DNA of 64,000 bases from positions 62,001 through 126,000 of the forward strand of contig NZ_CAMYIV010000002.1 of the NCBI RefSeq assembly GCF_947258575.1, read 5' to 3'. The DNA comes from an uncultured Alcanivorax sp. (GTDB lineage: Bacteria > Pseudomonadota > Gammaproteobacteria > Pseudomonadales > Alcanivoracaceae). Every line of letters starts with the position of its first letter. Position 1 is the stretch's first letter. This document shows positions 35,058-45,300 of the stretch, one piece after another. Both the position numbers and the translations under genes were made by a program. The notes under the pieces are model-generated. The model worked only from the letters and a program-made list of their open reading frames with translations. It did no database searches and was not told where the DNA came from.

Positions 35058-35966
35058 ATGGGCAAATCAACCTGGCGGCCGGAGATGATGACGGATCTTT
35101 CCGGCAAGACGATTCTGGTAACCGGTGCCAACAGCGGCATCGGCCTGGAAGCGGTGAAGCTGTTCGCTGGTAACGGCGCAGAAGTGATCATGGCCTGTCG
35201 TAATCTGGACAAGGCCAACGTGGCGGCGCAGGCGGTGAAAGCCCTGCAGCCCGATGCCAGGCTGGTGATCATGGCACTGGATCTGGCAGATCTTGCCTCG
35301 GTAAAGGCGTTTGCCGATGCAGTAAAGCAGCGCTTTTCAAGGCTGGATGTGCTGTTGAACAACGCAGGCCTGATGGCTCCGCCGTTGCAGCGAACCCGGG
35401 ATGGTTTCGAAATGCAGTTCGGTACCAATCACCTGGGACATTTTGCGCTGACCGGCCAGCTTGTTGAGCTTCTCGAGACTGCCAGCGATCCGCGGATTGT
35501 GCAGATATCCAGCCTGGCTCATCGGGGCGGGAAGTTGATGTGGGGGAATCTCAATGCAGAGAAGCGTTATTCCCGCTGGCCCTTCTATTGTCAGAGCAAG
35601 CTGGCCAACCTGATTTTTGCCAAGGATCTGCAGCGTCGGCTGCAGGCATCAGGGTCGGGCATCCGGGTCATGGCTGCTCACCCTGGCTATTCCGCTACCC
35701 ACCTTCAGGATACGGTTCCCGGTGGTGGCCTGTTCAACAAGATAATGGCTCAGTCTGCACAGATGGGCTGCCTGCCCGGTGTCATGGCCGCCACCAGCGA
35801 TGCGGTGGAGGCGGGTGGCTATTACGGCCCGGATGGCAAGTTGATGGAATTACGCGGCTATCCCGCCCCGGCCTTCGCCCGCAAGATCACGGACAACCAA
35901 GCAGTTTCACAGCGGTTGTGGGAGGAATCGGAGCGGTTGACCGGGGTGCATTATCTGAACGATTAG
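35058..35966 (+). CDS. Retinol-dehydrogenase-like SDR
   Basis: A 302-residue SDR of the RDH/WWOX-like group. Motifs: TGANSGIG, CRNLDKA (Arg after the second strand suggests NADP), LNNAGLM, the Ser site QISSLAH, and Y-C-Q-S-K in WPFYCQSKLAN. HPGYSATHLQ follows. AGGAAAGGG precedes the ATG at MGKSTW. It is divergent from the preceding SDR gene, with a 251-nt shared upstream region. The substrate is unknown, possibly a lipophilic alcohol or aldehyde. Confidence 0.9.
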   Translation: MGKSTWRPEMMTDLSGKTILVTGANSGIGLEAVKLFAGNGAEVIMACRNLDKANVAAQAVKALQPDARLVIMALDLADLASVKAFADAVKQRFSRLDVLLNNAGLMAPPLQRTRDGFEMQFGTNHLGHFALTGQLVELLETASDPRIVQISSLAHRGGKLMWGNLNAEKRYSRWPFYCQSKLANLIFAKDLQRRLQASGSGIRVMAAHPGYSATHLQDTVPGGGLFNKIMAQSAQMGCLPGVMAATSDAVEAGGYYGPDGKLMELRGYPAPAFARKITDNQAVSQRLWEESERLTGVHYLND

Positions 35967-36069
35967 ACTTCAGGAGTGATGTCGAGGGGTGTTAGTCGCC
36001 GGGCGTAGGTAATTTCCCGTTTTTCCCCTAGAATCTGCGGCTGACTATCAATCTCGGAGCAAGTATCCC

Positions 36070-36792
36070 ATGGGCCGCGCCTACCAGAACCGAAAAGAAT
36101 CCATGGCGAAAACCTCGGACATGAAAGCCAAGGTTTACAGCCGCTATGGTCGTGAGATCTATGTGTGCGCCAAGGCCGGTGGCCTGGATCCATCCGCCAA
36201 TCTGGCCCTGCGTGGTCTGATTGACCGGGCCAAGAAAGATCAGGTGCCTGGCCATGTGATCGATAAAGCTATCGACAAGGCCAAAGGCGGCGGCGGTGAA
36301 GATTTTGCGCCGGCCCGTTACGAGGGTTATGGCCCGGGCGGTTGCATGGCGATCATCGAGTGCCTGACCGACAACCCCAACCGCACCTTCGGTGATGTGC
36401 GCGTAGCGTTCACCAAGACCAAGTGCAAGATCGGCACCCAGGGCACCGTGGCTCACATGTTCGATCATGCGGCCATTTTCGTGTTCCGTCATGATGATGA
36501 AGAAGCGGTGCTGGAAGCACTGATGGAAGCGGATGTGGATGTCACCGATATCGAGAGCGAAGACGGCATGCTCACGGTATTCACTCCCAACACCGAATAT
36601 GCCAAGGCCCGCCAGGCGCTGACCGGTGCTTTCGAAGGGATCGATTTCGAGGTGGATGAAATCCAGTTCATTCCGCACAGCTTCACCACGGTGAGCGGCG
36701 ATGACCGGGAGCTGTTCGATAAATTCCTGGCCATGCTCAACGATCTGGACGATGTGCAGAACGTCTATCACAACGTGGATCTGGCGGAATAA
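36070..36792 (+). CDS. YebC/PmpR-family protein (YeeN-like subgroup)
   Basis: A 240-residue member of the YebC family, now linked to translation of proline-rich or stalling sequences and to transcription control. The N-terminus [20 protein letters not shown] differs from the usual MAGHSKW of YebC and fits the YeeN-like subgroup. [29 protein letters not shown] and [23 protein letters not shown] are typical. GGAG lies 9 nt upstream of the ATG. Confidence 0.9.
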   Translation: MGRAYQNRKESMAKTSDMKAKVYSRYGREIYVCAKAGGLDPSANLALRGLIDRAKKDQVPGHVIDKAIDKAKGGGGEDFAPARYEGYGPGGCMAIIECLTDNPNRTFGDVRVAFTKTKCKIGTQGTVAHMFDHAAIFVFRHDDEEAVLEALMEADVDVTDIESEDGMLTVFTPNTEYAKARQALTGAFEGIDFEVDEIQFIPHSFTTVSGDDRELFDKFLAMLNDLDDVQNVYHNVDLAE

Positions 36793-36801
36793 CCTTCCCC
36801 T

Positions 36802-36836
36802 GTAGGTTGGGTTTCGTTCCACTCAACCCAACCTAC
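36802..36836. repeat. GTAGGTTGGG-type palindrome between convergent genes
   Basis: GTAGGTTGGGTT (36802-36813) and its exact complement (36825-36836) form a 12-bp stem with an 11-nt loop. It starts with GTAG like REPs, but its arm differs from the GTAGGAGC family. It may serve as a bidirectional transcript end between the yebC-like gene and the E2 gene. Confidence 0.7.
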
Positions 36837-36847
36837 GGTGGGCGGTG

Positions 36848-37963
36848 TCAGCGGCTCAGATCTGCCAGCAGGGCGGCCAGAAAGCGTGCCGCTTGCCCGC
36901 CATTCAGAGCGCGGTGATCAAAGGTCAGGCTGACCGGTAATTGGGTGTCTTCAAACAGCTCGCCATTGCGAATGCCCGGTTGGGTGAAGCGTTTTCCCGC
37001 CCCCACAATGGCCACTTGGGGAGGCACCACCACCGGGGTGGCGTAGCGGCCACCCAGGGTGCCGAAGTTGCTCAGGGTGAGGGTTGCGCCTTGTAATTCT
37101 TTGGCGGGAATTTTTCGCTGTTCCACATCCCGGCGCAGATGGTTGAGCCCTTCGCGCAGGTCCGTCGGTTCCCGGTTGGCCACGTCCCTCAGCACGGGTA
37201 CGAACAGGCCGTCGGGGGTGTCCACGGCAATCCCCAGGTCCACCTTTTCCACCACCCGCATGCTCAGATGCTCGCCGTCGAACCAGGCGTTCACCCTTGG
37301 CTCTGCCTGGCAGCCGGCGACGATGGCACGAATCAGGCGCAGGGTAATATCGCTGTCCTGTGGCCAGTGGCTGACGCTGACCTGATCGAACAGGCTCACC
37401 GGCACCACCTGTTGCCCGGCGCTGGCCATGGTCTTCGCCATGGTGCGGGCCACGCCTTTTAGTGGCGTGCTGTCGCCGTGGCTGTGTTTCAGATTCGCCT
37501 GCTGTTGCACATCGTCCAGAGTGATACTGCCTGCCGGGCCGCTGCCCTTGATCTGGTCAAGATTGACGCCCAGGTGGCGGGCCAGGGCGCGGATGGCCGG
37601 GGTTGTGCTGTTGAGAGTGCCGCCGGAAGGACGGGAGTCGGGGACGGCGCCGACCACGAAACTGTCCGGATTTTCCGCATCCTCCTTGCTTTGCAGGTTG
37701 CCCACCACGGTCTGGCTGCCGCTGCCCTCGTCACCGGCAAAGGCCAGCAGCGGTTCGCCGATATGGACCAGATCGCCGTTGGCCACGAAGAGGGTGGCGA
37801 TGATGCCGTCCTGGGGAGCGGGGATATCAACAATGGCCTTGGCGGTTTCCACGCTGAGCAGCAGGTCATCCACCTTCACGGTGTCGCCTTCCTTCACGTG
37901 CCACTCGACCACCTCCGCTTCCTGCAAACCTTCGCCCAGATCGGGCAGGGTGAAGTAGGGCAT
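36848..37963 (-). CDS. 2-oxoacid dehydrogenase E2 (dihydrolipoyl acyltransferase)
   Basis: A 371-residue E2. The lipoyl domain (1-80) has K42 in SVETAKAIVD. A short linker is followed by a peripheral-subunit-binding domain (about 120-155: PAIRALARHLGVNLDQIKGSGPAGSI) and the catalytic domain. The catalytic motif reads DHRALNGG: His350 is present, but the usual Asp is Asn354. I recall similar H-R-A-x-x-G-G forms in the P. aeruginosa PA3415 group. AAAGGAGC precedes the start; a longer frame would translate the REP repeat. It is the last gene of the operon. Confidence 0.9.
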   Translation of the reverse strand: MPYFTLPDLGEGLQEAEVVEWHVKEGDTVKVDDLLLSVETAKAIVDIPAPQDGIIATLFVANGDLVHIGEPLLAFAGDEGSGSQTVVGNLQSKEDAENPDSFVVGAVPDSRPSGGTLNSTTPAIRALARHLGVNLDQIKGSGPAGSITLDDVQQQANLKHSHGDSTPLKGVARTMAKTMASAGQQVVPVSLFDQVSVSHWPQDSDITLRLIRAIVAGCQAEPRVNAWFDGEHLSMRVVEKVDLGIAVDTPDGLFVPVLRDVANREPTDLREGLNHLRRDVEQRKIPAKELQGATLTLSNFGTLGGRYATPVVVPPQVAIVGAGKRFTQPGIRNGELFEDTQLPVSLTFDHRALNGGQAARFLAALLADLSR

Positions 37964-38011
37964 GGGACTGCTCCTTTGTTGTTCGCTGGCATACAACACG
38001 CTGCTTTCACT

Positions 38012-38097
38012 GTAGGAGCCATGCTCGCATGGGGAACCTGCTTGCGAATAAATGGGGCGCCCTGTCGGGCGGTTCGCCATGCGAGCATAGCTCCTAC
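38012..38097. repeat. REP-like inverted pair between E1-beta and E2 genes
   Basis: GTAGGAGCCATGCTCGCAT (38012-38030) and its complement with one mismatch (38079-38097) flank a small GC hairpin (GCCC/GGGC around 38060-38070). It lies inside the operon, so it may set the E2:E1 expression ratio. Confidence 0.8.
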
Positions 38098-38144
38098 GAT
38101 CCACCCGCGTTCCTGCGTGAAGCGTTTTGCGTGTCAGCGTTCTC

Positions 38145-39152
38145 TCAATACTCCAACGTTTTCTTTGCCGCCGCCACGATCCGCTCCACGCTCGGCATGT
38201 AGTGCTGTTCCATGGCGAAGTAGGGCATGGGGCAGTCGTAGCCGGTGACGCGCTCTATGGGCGCGAGCAGGTGCATCAGGGCGTCGCTGGCCAGGGTGGC
38301 GGCGATCTCGGCGCCGAAGCCCGCGTTGTGGGGGGCTTCGTGGACGATAACCACGCGGCCGGTCTTGCTGGCGGTGGCGATCAGGGTGTCCCGGTCCAGA
38401 GGGTTCAGGGTGGCCACGTCGATCACTTCCGCCTTGATGCCGTCTTCGGCCAGTTGCTCGGCGGCGGCCAGGGTTTCGTGGATCATGGCGCCCCAGCTGA
38501 TCAGGCTCACGTCTTCGCCGGCTCGCAGGGTGAAGCAGCGGTCCAGCGGCAGAGGGTCATCGTCCAGTTCCACCGGTAGCCGTTGCAGGCGGTAGAGCCG
38601 TTTCGGTTCCAGGAACAGCACCGGGTCCGGGCAGGCGATGGCGGCGCGCAACAAGCCATGGGCTCTTGCCGGGGAAGAGGGGATCACCACCCGCAGGCCC
38701 GGGACATGGGCGAACAGGGCCTCGGTGCTTTCACTGTGGTGTTCCGGGGCATGGATGCCGCCGCCGAAGGGCGCGCGGATCACCAGAGGACAGCTCAGGC
38801 GGCCCCGGGTGCGGTTGCGCAGGCGGGCGGCGTGGCTGATCAGTTGCTCCAGGGCGGCGTAGATAAAGCCCATGAACTGGATCTCCGCCACCGGCTTCAG
38901 GCCCTGGCTGGCCATGCCCACCGCCAGGCCGGCGATCAGGTTTTCCGCCAGCGGGGTGTCCATGACCCGGCGGAAACCGAATGTCTCTTTCAGGCCTTCG
39001 GTGGCCCGGAATACGCCGCCGTTGGTGGCGATGTCCTCGCCCAGTACCACTACGTTTTCATCGGCTTCCATGGCGTGGCGCAGGGCCTGGTTGACCGCTT
39101 CCAGCAGGTTCAGCGGTACGCTGGTGTCCGGGTGTTGTTGGGCGCTATGCAT
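38145..39152 (-). CDS. 2-oxoacid dehydrogenase E1 component, beta subunit
   Basis: A 335-residue transketolase-like beta subunit. Motifs: VVVLGEDIATNGGVFRATEG, DTPLAENLIAGLAVGMA, EIQFMGFIYAALEQL (TPP contacts), and PFGGGIHAPEHHSES. The C-terminal domain has EVIDVATLNPLDRDTL. The start at MHSAQQ overlaps the E1-alpha stop by 8 nt. With E1-alpha and E2 it forms a branched-chain or pyruvate-like dehydrogenase. No E3 gene is present here. Confidence 0.92.
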   Translation of the reverse strand: MHSAQQHPDTSVPLNLLEAVNQALRHAMEADENVVVLGEDIATNGGVFRATEGLKETFGFRRVMDTPLAENLIAGLAVGMASQGLKPVAEIQFMGFIYAALEQLISHAARLRNRTRGRLSCPLVIRAPFGGGIHAPEHHSESTEALFAHVPGLRVVIPSSPARAHGLLRAAIACPDPVLFLEPKRLYRLQRLPVELDDDPLPLDRCFTLRAGEDVSLISWGAMIHETLAAAEQLAEDGIKAEVIDVATLNPLDRDTLIATASKTGRVVIVHEAPHNAGFGAEIAATLASDALMHLLAPIERVTGYDCPMPYFAMEQHYMPSVERIVAAAKKTLEY

Positions 39153-40215
39153 GGTGGCCTCCCGTTTGCTCCGGGCTGAGCGTTGCCAGTGCGGCCCGTT
39201 GTGCCTTGAGGGCCTCGGGCAGCTCGGCGTAGAGATAGTCGAGCATGTCAGTGGGCAGCTGTGGCGGTTGGTTGAGGTACGTTTCCACCGCGTTATCCAC
39301 CTGGTGCTGGCACTCGGCCAGCCACTGCTTCTCCTGCCCGGCATCCCAGTGGCCGGCGTCGGCCAGGGCCTGGCGTAGCCGTGCCACCGGTTCGCGCTGC
39401 CAGGCGGCGTGCAGGTCGCTGGCCTTGCGGTAGCGGCCGGCGTCGTCGGCGGTGGTGTGGTCGCTGAGCCGGTAGCTCACCGCTTCGATCAGGGTGGCGC
39501 CCTTGCCGTGGCGGGCCTTGTCCAGGGCGTAGTCCAGCGCTTCCAACAGGGCAGGCAGGTCGTTGCCGTCCACCTGGAAGCCTTCGATGCCGGCAGCCAC
39601 GGCTTTCTGGGCGATGGTGTCGCTGGCGGTCTGCAGGCTGCGTGGCACGGAAATGGCCCATTGGTTGTTGTTGACCATCACCACCAGCGGCAGCTGCCAG
39701 ACGCCGGCCACGTTGAGGGCTTCATGGAAGTCACCCCGTGAGGTGGCGCCATCGCCGCAGGTGGCCAGCACGGCGGCCTGTTCGTGGCACAGTTTGGCCT
39801 TGGTGGCGATGCCGGCGGCCTGGGTGAGCTGGGTGGCGATGGGAACGCAGTTGGGCAGGTCGCGGGCGGCGGGGGTATCCGCCGGGAAGGCGTTACCGCG
39901 CTCGTCGCCGCCCCAGTACTGGAGAATCTGATACAGCGGGACGCCGCGCAGGTACTGGGTGGCGTGGTCCCGGTAGTAGGGCACGAAGACGTCGCTATCG
40001 TGCAGGGCCATGCCGCCGGCGGTGGCGATGGCCTCGGCGCCCAGGCAGGAGGCATAGGTGCCCAGCTTGCCGGTGCGTTGCAGGTTCACCGCCTTCTTGT
40101 CGAAGGTGCGAATCAGCGCCATATGGCGGTAGCCGTCCACCAGCCGTGGCCAGTCCGTGTTCTCCGGCAGGTCCGGCAGGCGGTGGTGCATGTCATAGGG
40201 AGTGGAAGTGAACAT
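39145..40215 (-). CDS. 2-oxoacid dehydrogenase E1 component, alpha subunit
   Basis: A 356-residue TPP enzyme subunit. The TPP motif runs from GDGATSRGDFHEALN to NNNQWAIS. YYRDHATQYLRG lines the active site, and YRLSDHTTADDAGRYR is the phosphorylation-loop equivalent that marks branched-chain/pyruvate E1-alpha. AAGGAGG precedes the ATG. It is co-transcribed after the leucine dehydrogenase gene (20-nt gap). That suggests the substrate is the keto acid from Leu/Val/Ile deamination, the likely source of branched-chain acyl-CoA. Confidence 0.92.
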   Translation of the reverse strand: MFTSTPYDMHHRLPDLPENTDWPRLVDGYRHMALIRTFDKKAVNLQRTGKLGTYASCLGAEAIATAGGMALHDSDVFVPYYRDHATQYLRGVPLYQILQYWGGDERGNAFPADTPAARDLPNCVPIATQLTQAAGIATKAKLCHEQAAVLATCGDGATSRGDFHEALNVAGVWQLPLVVMVNNNQWAISVPRSLQTASDTIAQKAVAAGIEGFQVDGNDLPALLEALDYALDKARHGKGATLIEAVSYRLSDHTTADDAGRYRKASDLHAAWQREPVARLRQALADAGHWDAGQEKQWLAECQHQVDNAVETYLNQPPQLPTDMLDYLYAELPEALKAQRAALATLSPEQTGGHHA

Positions 40216-40235
40216 GGCATCCTCCTTGGCGGCTT

Positions 40236-41288
40236 TTAGGCCGCTTTCCAGGCGTGCTTGCCGGTGTCATCGTGCAGACGCTGTTCTGCCTGCCGGTCGG
40301 CCATCTGCGCAGGGCTGATCTGGTTCTGGTCCGCCTGGTCCAGCAACTGGCAGAGGGTGCGGCCGATGCCGAGTACCTTGTGGCGGATGGCGCTGTGGCT
40401 CTCCTGTCGGTGGCCCAGGGCCAGGGAGATCAGGCCGCCGGCGTTATTGAGGTAGTCCGGGGTGTAGAGGATGTCGCGCTGGCGCAGTCGTTGAGCATCG
40501 TCGTCGCTGGCCAACTGGTTGTTGGCGGCGCCCACGATCAGTCCGGCCTGCAGGCGGGGGATGGTATCGGCGTTCAGCACGCCGCCCAGGGCGCAGGGCA
40601 TGAAGATATCGCAGTTCACGTCGTAGATGCTGTCGGCGGGAACCCACTGGGTATTCAGGCGGTCTGCCAGCCGGTGGGCCCGGCGCGGGTCCAGGTCCGC
40701 CAGGGTCAGCCGGGCACCGGCCCGGGCCAGCATCAGGGCCAGCTGGCTGCCCACATGGCCCAGGCCCTGAATGGCGATGTGCAGGCCCCTGGCGCCATGG
40801 CGCTGGAAGCGGTGGCGAATCCCCGCATCCAGGGCGGCGAATACACCCAGGGCGGTATAGGGCGACGGGTCCATGCCGTCGCCGGAAAAGCCCCACACAT
40901 GGCGGGTCTGGGTGGCTACCTGGTCCAGATCGGTGATTTCCGTGCCGGCGTCCATGGCGGTGATATAGCGCCCGCCCAGGCGGTTAACGGCGTCGCCGAA
41001 GGCACGGTAAAGGGCGGCCCGGTTGTAGGGTTTTTCCGGTTCCATGATTACTGCCTTGCCGCCGCCCAGCGGCAGGCCTGCCAGGGCGGCCTTGTAGCTC
41101 ATGCCACGGGCGAGACGACAGACGTCATTGAGGGCGGTGTGTTCATCGGGGTAGGGAAGACAGCGACAGCCACCGAGGGCAGGGCCCAGTCGGGTGGAGT
41201 GCAGGGCGATCAGGGCGCGCAGACCGGTTGCCGGATCCCGGAATTGGTGGAGTTCGGCGACGTCGGTCTGTTCGAGGGTAGCGAACAT
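40236..41288 (-). CDS. Leucine/valine dehydrogenase (Glu/Leu/Phe/Val dehydrogenase family)
   Basis: A 350-residue NAD-dependent amino-acid dehydrogenase. The dimer fold has LGPALGGCRCLPY, MSYKAALAGLPLGGGKAVI (catalytic Lys), MDAGTEITDLD and the nucleotide motif IQGLGHVGSQLA. Cys in CRC is atypical but not catalytic. It feeds keto acids to the dehydrogenase complex encoded just downstream. The same order (ldh, E1a, E1b, E2) is known in P. aeruginosa PA3418-PA3415. AAAGGAG precedes the start. Confidence 0.93.
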   Translation of the reverse strand: MFATLEQTDVAELHQFRDPATGLRALIALHSTRLGPALGGCRCLPYPDEHTALNDVCRLARGMSYKAALAGLPLGGGKAVIMEPEKPYNRAALYRAFGDAVNRLGGRYITAMDAGTEITDLDQVATQTRHVWGFSGDGMDPSPYTALGVFAALDAGIRHRFQRHGARGLHIAIQGLGHVGSQLALMLARAGARLTLADLDPRRAHRLADRLNTQWVPADSIYDVNCDIFMPCALGGVLNADTIPRLQAGLIVGAANNQLASDDDAQRLRQRDILYTPDYLNNAGGLISLALGHRQESHSAIRHKVLGIGRTLCQLLDQADQNQISPAQMADRQAEQRLHDDTGKHAWKAA

Positions 41289-41467
41289 GGCAACGGCTCC
41301 TTTCCCGGTGGGGCGGGTAGGCCCGTTCGGGATCGTATTGTCCGGGCCGGGTAGGGCCCTTGAATTTACTTTAGCGCGGGAAACGGCAGTGTGCCTGTAC
41401 GGATCTGTTATTTCTGACAGGCGGCGTTATGGGGTGGGGGAATAACAACACACGGTAGGGTCGTCGT

Positions 41468-41497
41468 TGTAGGAGCGCCTCGAGAGGCGCTCCTACA
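41468..41497. repeat. Perfect 30-nt GTAGGAGC-type palindrome
   Basis: TGTAGGAGCGCCTC and its exact complement are separated only by GA. It lies between csiV and the leucine dehydrogenase operon and is the most perfect single REP-like unit of the window. Confidence 0.85.
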
Positions 41498-41519
41498 GGT
41501 GCAGTAATATGGAAGGCCG

Positions 41520-42113
41520 TTAGCGGGTGATGCGCACCAGCATGCCGAACATGGGGTGGTCGAAGTAATAGACTTCATGGCCAGTGAGGCGACGGCTCTC
41601 GTTGATATCCACGTAGAAACGTTGGCCATTGCTCTGGGTATTGAACCAGATGCGCGGCTCAACGTGGACGTAGCGCGATTCACTGAAATGCAGGGTGCCT
41701 TCCAGTTCTGGCACATTGCCGTCCCCTGTGGCCAGGGTCTGACCACCGCTCAGATACACTGGCAAGGTATTGCCCTTGTCGCCAATGGGCTGGCTCCAGG
41801 CCTTGTGGTAGAGCTGGCGATAATCTCCGGTGCCGGCCATGCGTTCCATCATGTATTGCAGCACGGTCTGGTCTTCCGGCAGGGGTTGCCAGGCGCCGCG
41901 GGACAGGGCGTCCGGGTCGGCATACTCACTGGCTTGCGGTGCGCCGATGGTCACTGACCGCGGGGCGTAGCGAGGTTGCAAATCGGCGGGCCAGATTTCT
42001 TCGCTGCTGCCGTGATCACGGGCGAATATCAGGACTTCAACGTTGTACCAGCTCTGGGCAATGACAGGGGTGGCCATGAGGGCCAGCACAGCCAAAACGA
42101 ATGCGCGAAGCAT
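41520..42113 (-). CDS. CsiV-family periplasmic protein
   Basis: A 197-residue exported protein with signal peptide MLRAFVLAVLALMATPVIAQ. It then begins WYNVEVLIFAR, the hallmark of the CsiV (cell-shape integrity) family, and contains GTLHFSESRYVHVEPRIWF and RRLTGHEVYYFDHPMFGMLVRITR. In Vibrio CsiV binds peptidoglycan and supports LpoA, but a role here is inferred. The gene lies just after mfd, a conserved arrangement in pseudomonads. GAGGAG precedes the start. Confidence 0.88.
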   Translation of the reverse strand: MLRAFVLAVLALMATPVIAQSWYNVEVLIFARDHGSSEEIWPADLQPRYAPRSVTIGAPQASEYADPDALSRGAWQPLPEDQTVLQYMMERMAGTGDYRQLYHKAWSQPIGDKGNTLPVYLSGGQTLATGDGNVPELEGTLHFSESRYVHVEPRIWFNTQSNGQRFYVDINESRRLTGHEVYYFDHPMFGMLVRITR

Positions 42114-42362
42114 CGGGATCTCCTCTGGTGGCCTGTGAGCAGGCCTTATCTTGATACTGACGCGGAGGCGTGCCCCTCCTGCTGCCTGTCGGATGCTCCG
42201 CTGAGGGCGGAGAGTCCGGTGATTTCCTTACGCCTGTTTGTCCCGGTTAGGACCTGGCGTGTCCCCTGGAAATTGCACCCACGTCATTTTTTATTTCAAC
42301 GACTATAACCAGTTCACACCGCCAATTCACGATTAACCACCTGGCCGGTCGTTTTTCACGAA

Positions 42363-45300
42363 TTAGCTGCCTGTGTCCTGCTTGATGCTCTGGGCTGCCA
42401 GGCGCTTGAGCAGGGCGTCTACTACCTCGATGCGTTCCTCGGGCGTTTCACTGTCTTCCACAAAACGCAGTGCATTGGCACCCTCCAGCTTGTAGCGGTT
42501 GGGGCCGGACTGGACCAGCTTGACGATGGTCAGCGGGTCCACCGGGGTACGCTCGCCGAACTCCAGCTTGCCGCCACCGGCGTGAGCATCGAGTCGGGTG
42601 ATGCCCAGTCTTTCCGCCTGCTGGCGCAGTTCGGTGACTGCGAACAGGTTTTTCACCGGTTCCGGCAGCAGGCCGAAGCGGTCGATCATCTCTACCTGCA
42701 GTTCTTTCAGGCCATTGCGGGTCTTGCAGCCGGCAATGCGCTTGTAGAGGGTCAGGCGGCCGAACACGTCCGGCAGGTAATCCTCGGGGATCAGCGCGGG
42801 GATGCGCAGGTTGAGTTCCGGGCCACCGCTGAGCGGTTTTTCCACGTCCGGTTGTTCGCCCCGTTTCAGGGCTTCCACCGCCTGCTCCAGCATTTCCATG
42901 TAGAGGCTGAAACCGATGGTGTGGATGTTGCCGTGTTGCTCTTCGCCGAGCAGCTCCCCGGCACCACGGATTTCCAGATCCTGACTGGCCAGCATGAAGC
43001 CGGCACCCAGGTCGGTGGCCTGTTCGATGGCCTCCAGTCGCTTGAGCGCATCCTTGCTCATCGCCTTGGGGCTGGGGGTAATCAGATAGGCGTAGGCCTG
43101 ATGATGGCTGCGGCCCACGCGGCCGCGCAGCTGATGCAGCTGAGCCAGGCCGAGCTTGTCGGCCCGGTCGATGACGATGGTGTTGGCACTGGGCACGTCG
43201 ATACCGGTTTCGATGATGGTGGAACAGACCAGCACATTGAAGCGCCGGTGATAGAAGTCGCTCATCACCGCTTCCAGTTCCCGCTCGCGCATCTGCCCGT
43301 GGGCAATGCCGATGCGGGCATCGGGCACCAGTTTGCGGATGTCGGCAGCTGTCCGTTCCATGGTGTCGATATCGTTGTGCAGGTAGTACACCTGGCCACC
43401 CCGAAGCAGCTCGCGGAGCAGGGCTTCCTTGATGGTGGTGTCATTGTGCTGCTGCACAAAGGTTTTCACCGACAGGCGTTTCTGCGGCGGGGTGGCGATG
43501 ATGGAAATGTCGCGCATGCCGCTGAAGGCCATGTTGAGGGTTCGGGGGATCGGTGTGGCGGTGAGGGTGAGGATGTCACACTCGGCGCGCATCTGCTTGA
43601 GGCGTTCCTTGTGGCGTACCCCGAAGCGGTGTTCCTCGTCCACGATGATCAGGCCCAGATCGCTGAAAGACACGGTTTCCTGCAGTAACTGGTGGGTGCC
43701 CACCAGGATATCCACCTTGCCTTCTTTCAGGCGCTGCAACACCTGGGTCTTGTCCTTGGCGCTGCGGAAGCGCGACAGCACTTCGATGTTTACCGGCCAG
43801 TCGGCAAAGCGGTCGGTGAAGGATTCGTAATGCTGCTGGGCGAGCAGGGTGGTGGGCACCAGTACCGCCACCTGGGTCTGGTTTTCCACGGCCACAAAGG
43901 CGGCGCGCATGGCCACTTCGGTCTTGCCGAAACCCACATCGCCGCACACCAGCCGATCCATGGGCTGGCTGGACTGCATGTCGGCAATGACTGAGGCAAT
44001 GGCAGCCTGCTGGTCCGGGGTTTCCTCGAAGGGAAAGCCGGCACTGAAGCGTTCGTAATCGTTCATGTCCACGTCGAACTGCTTGCCCTGGCGGGCTTCG
44101 CGGCGGGCGTAGGTGTTGAGCAGTTCAGCGGCCACGTCGTGGATCTTTTCCGCGGCCTTCTGCCGTGCCTTGCTCCACTGCTCTGTGCCCAGCCGGTTGA
44201 GCGGGGCGCTATCGCCACCGCCGTAGCGGCTGATCAGGTGCAGGGAGGACACCGGCACGTAGAGTTTGTCGCCGCCGGCATATTCCAGCAGCAGGAACTC
44301 GTGTTGCTGGCGGTCCACCTCCATGTGGATCAGGCCAAGATAACGGCCCACGCCATGCTCCATGTGTACCACCGGAGCGCCCTCGGTCAGTTCGCCCAGG
44401 GAGCGGAAGGCCTGTTCGGCGGCGCCGTCGTCGCTGCTGGATTTACGGCGCCGGCGTTGCAGTACGCGCTCGCCATACAGGTCGTTCTCGGTGACCACCA
44501 GCAGCTCGTGTTCGGGGGCGTAGAAGCCCGCATCCAGCTCGCCGCGGGTCAGGCTCCAGCGCTCTGGCTGGGCGATGAAGTCCGGCCAGTTGTCTTTCAG
44601 GGCCGGCTGGATGCCGATTTTCTGCATCAGTTCCAGCAGGGCTTCCCGGCGGCCGGCGGTTTCCGCACAGAGCAGAATGCGGGTGTCCGGATGGGCGTCG
44701 GAGAAGGTGTGCAGCAGGGCCAGAGGGTTGCTGGCACGCACATCCGCAGTGAGCGGCGGCATCCGGGTCACATCGAACTGGATAGCGTTACTGCTGGGGG
44801 TGGTGCTGTCTGCCTGGCGAGCCCGGGGATGCTGCTTGAGGGCCGCCGCCAGCTCTTCCGGGCGCAGATACAGTTTCCAGGGGGCCAGGATGGGCCGGTG
44901 GATATCGTGGCGTCGGGATTCGTAGCGTTGCTCCACATCGGCCCAGAAATGCTCTATGGCGCTTTGGCATTCGGCCAGTTCCACCAGCCGCACATCGTCG
45001 GGCAGGTAGTCGAACAGCGTGGCCATGTTCTCGAAGAACAGCGGCAGGTAGTACTCCAGACCGGGTGCAGACAGGCCGTCGGACACATCCTGATAGAGCG
45101 GTACACCACGGGTGTCCACGTCGAAGGTGTCGCGAAAGGCGGTGCGGAAACGGCTGATGCCGTCGGCGCTGAGCGGGTATTCCGCCGCCGGCAGCAGGGT
45201 GATGTCATCCACTTTGCCGGTGGAGCGTTGGCTTTCCGCGTCGAACAGGCGCAGGGATTCGATCTCGTCGTCGAACAGCTCAATGCGGAAGGGTTGATCG

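Noticed and set aside
34934-35428. 164-codon minus-strand frame over the second SDR gene
   Set aside because: Ser/Arg-rich shadow with no domain; the SDR on the plus strand has complete motifs.
37964-38104. N-terminal extension of the E2 protein
   Set aside because: Those codons are the REP-like repeat; the lipoyl domain start MPYFTLP has a strong ribosome-binding site.
42130-42145. GGCCTG/CAGGCC hairpin between mfd and csiV
   Set aside because: Only a 6-bp stem and no T-run on the minus strand; too weak to call a terminator.
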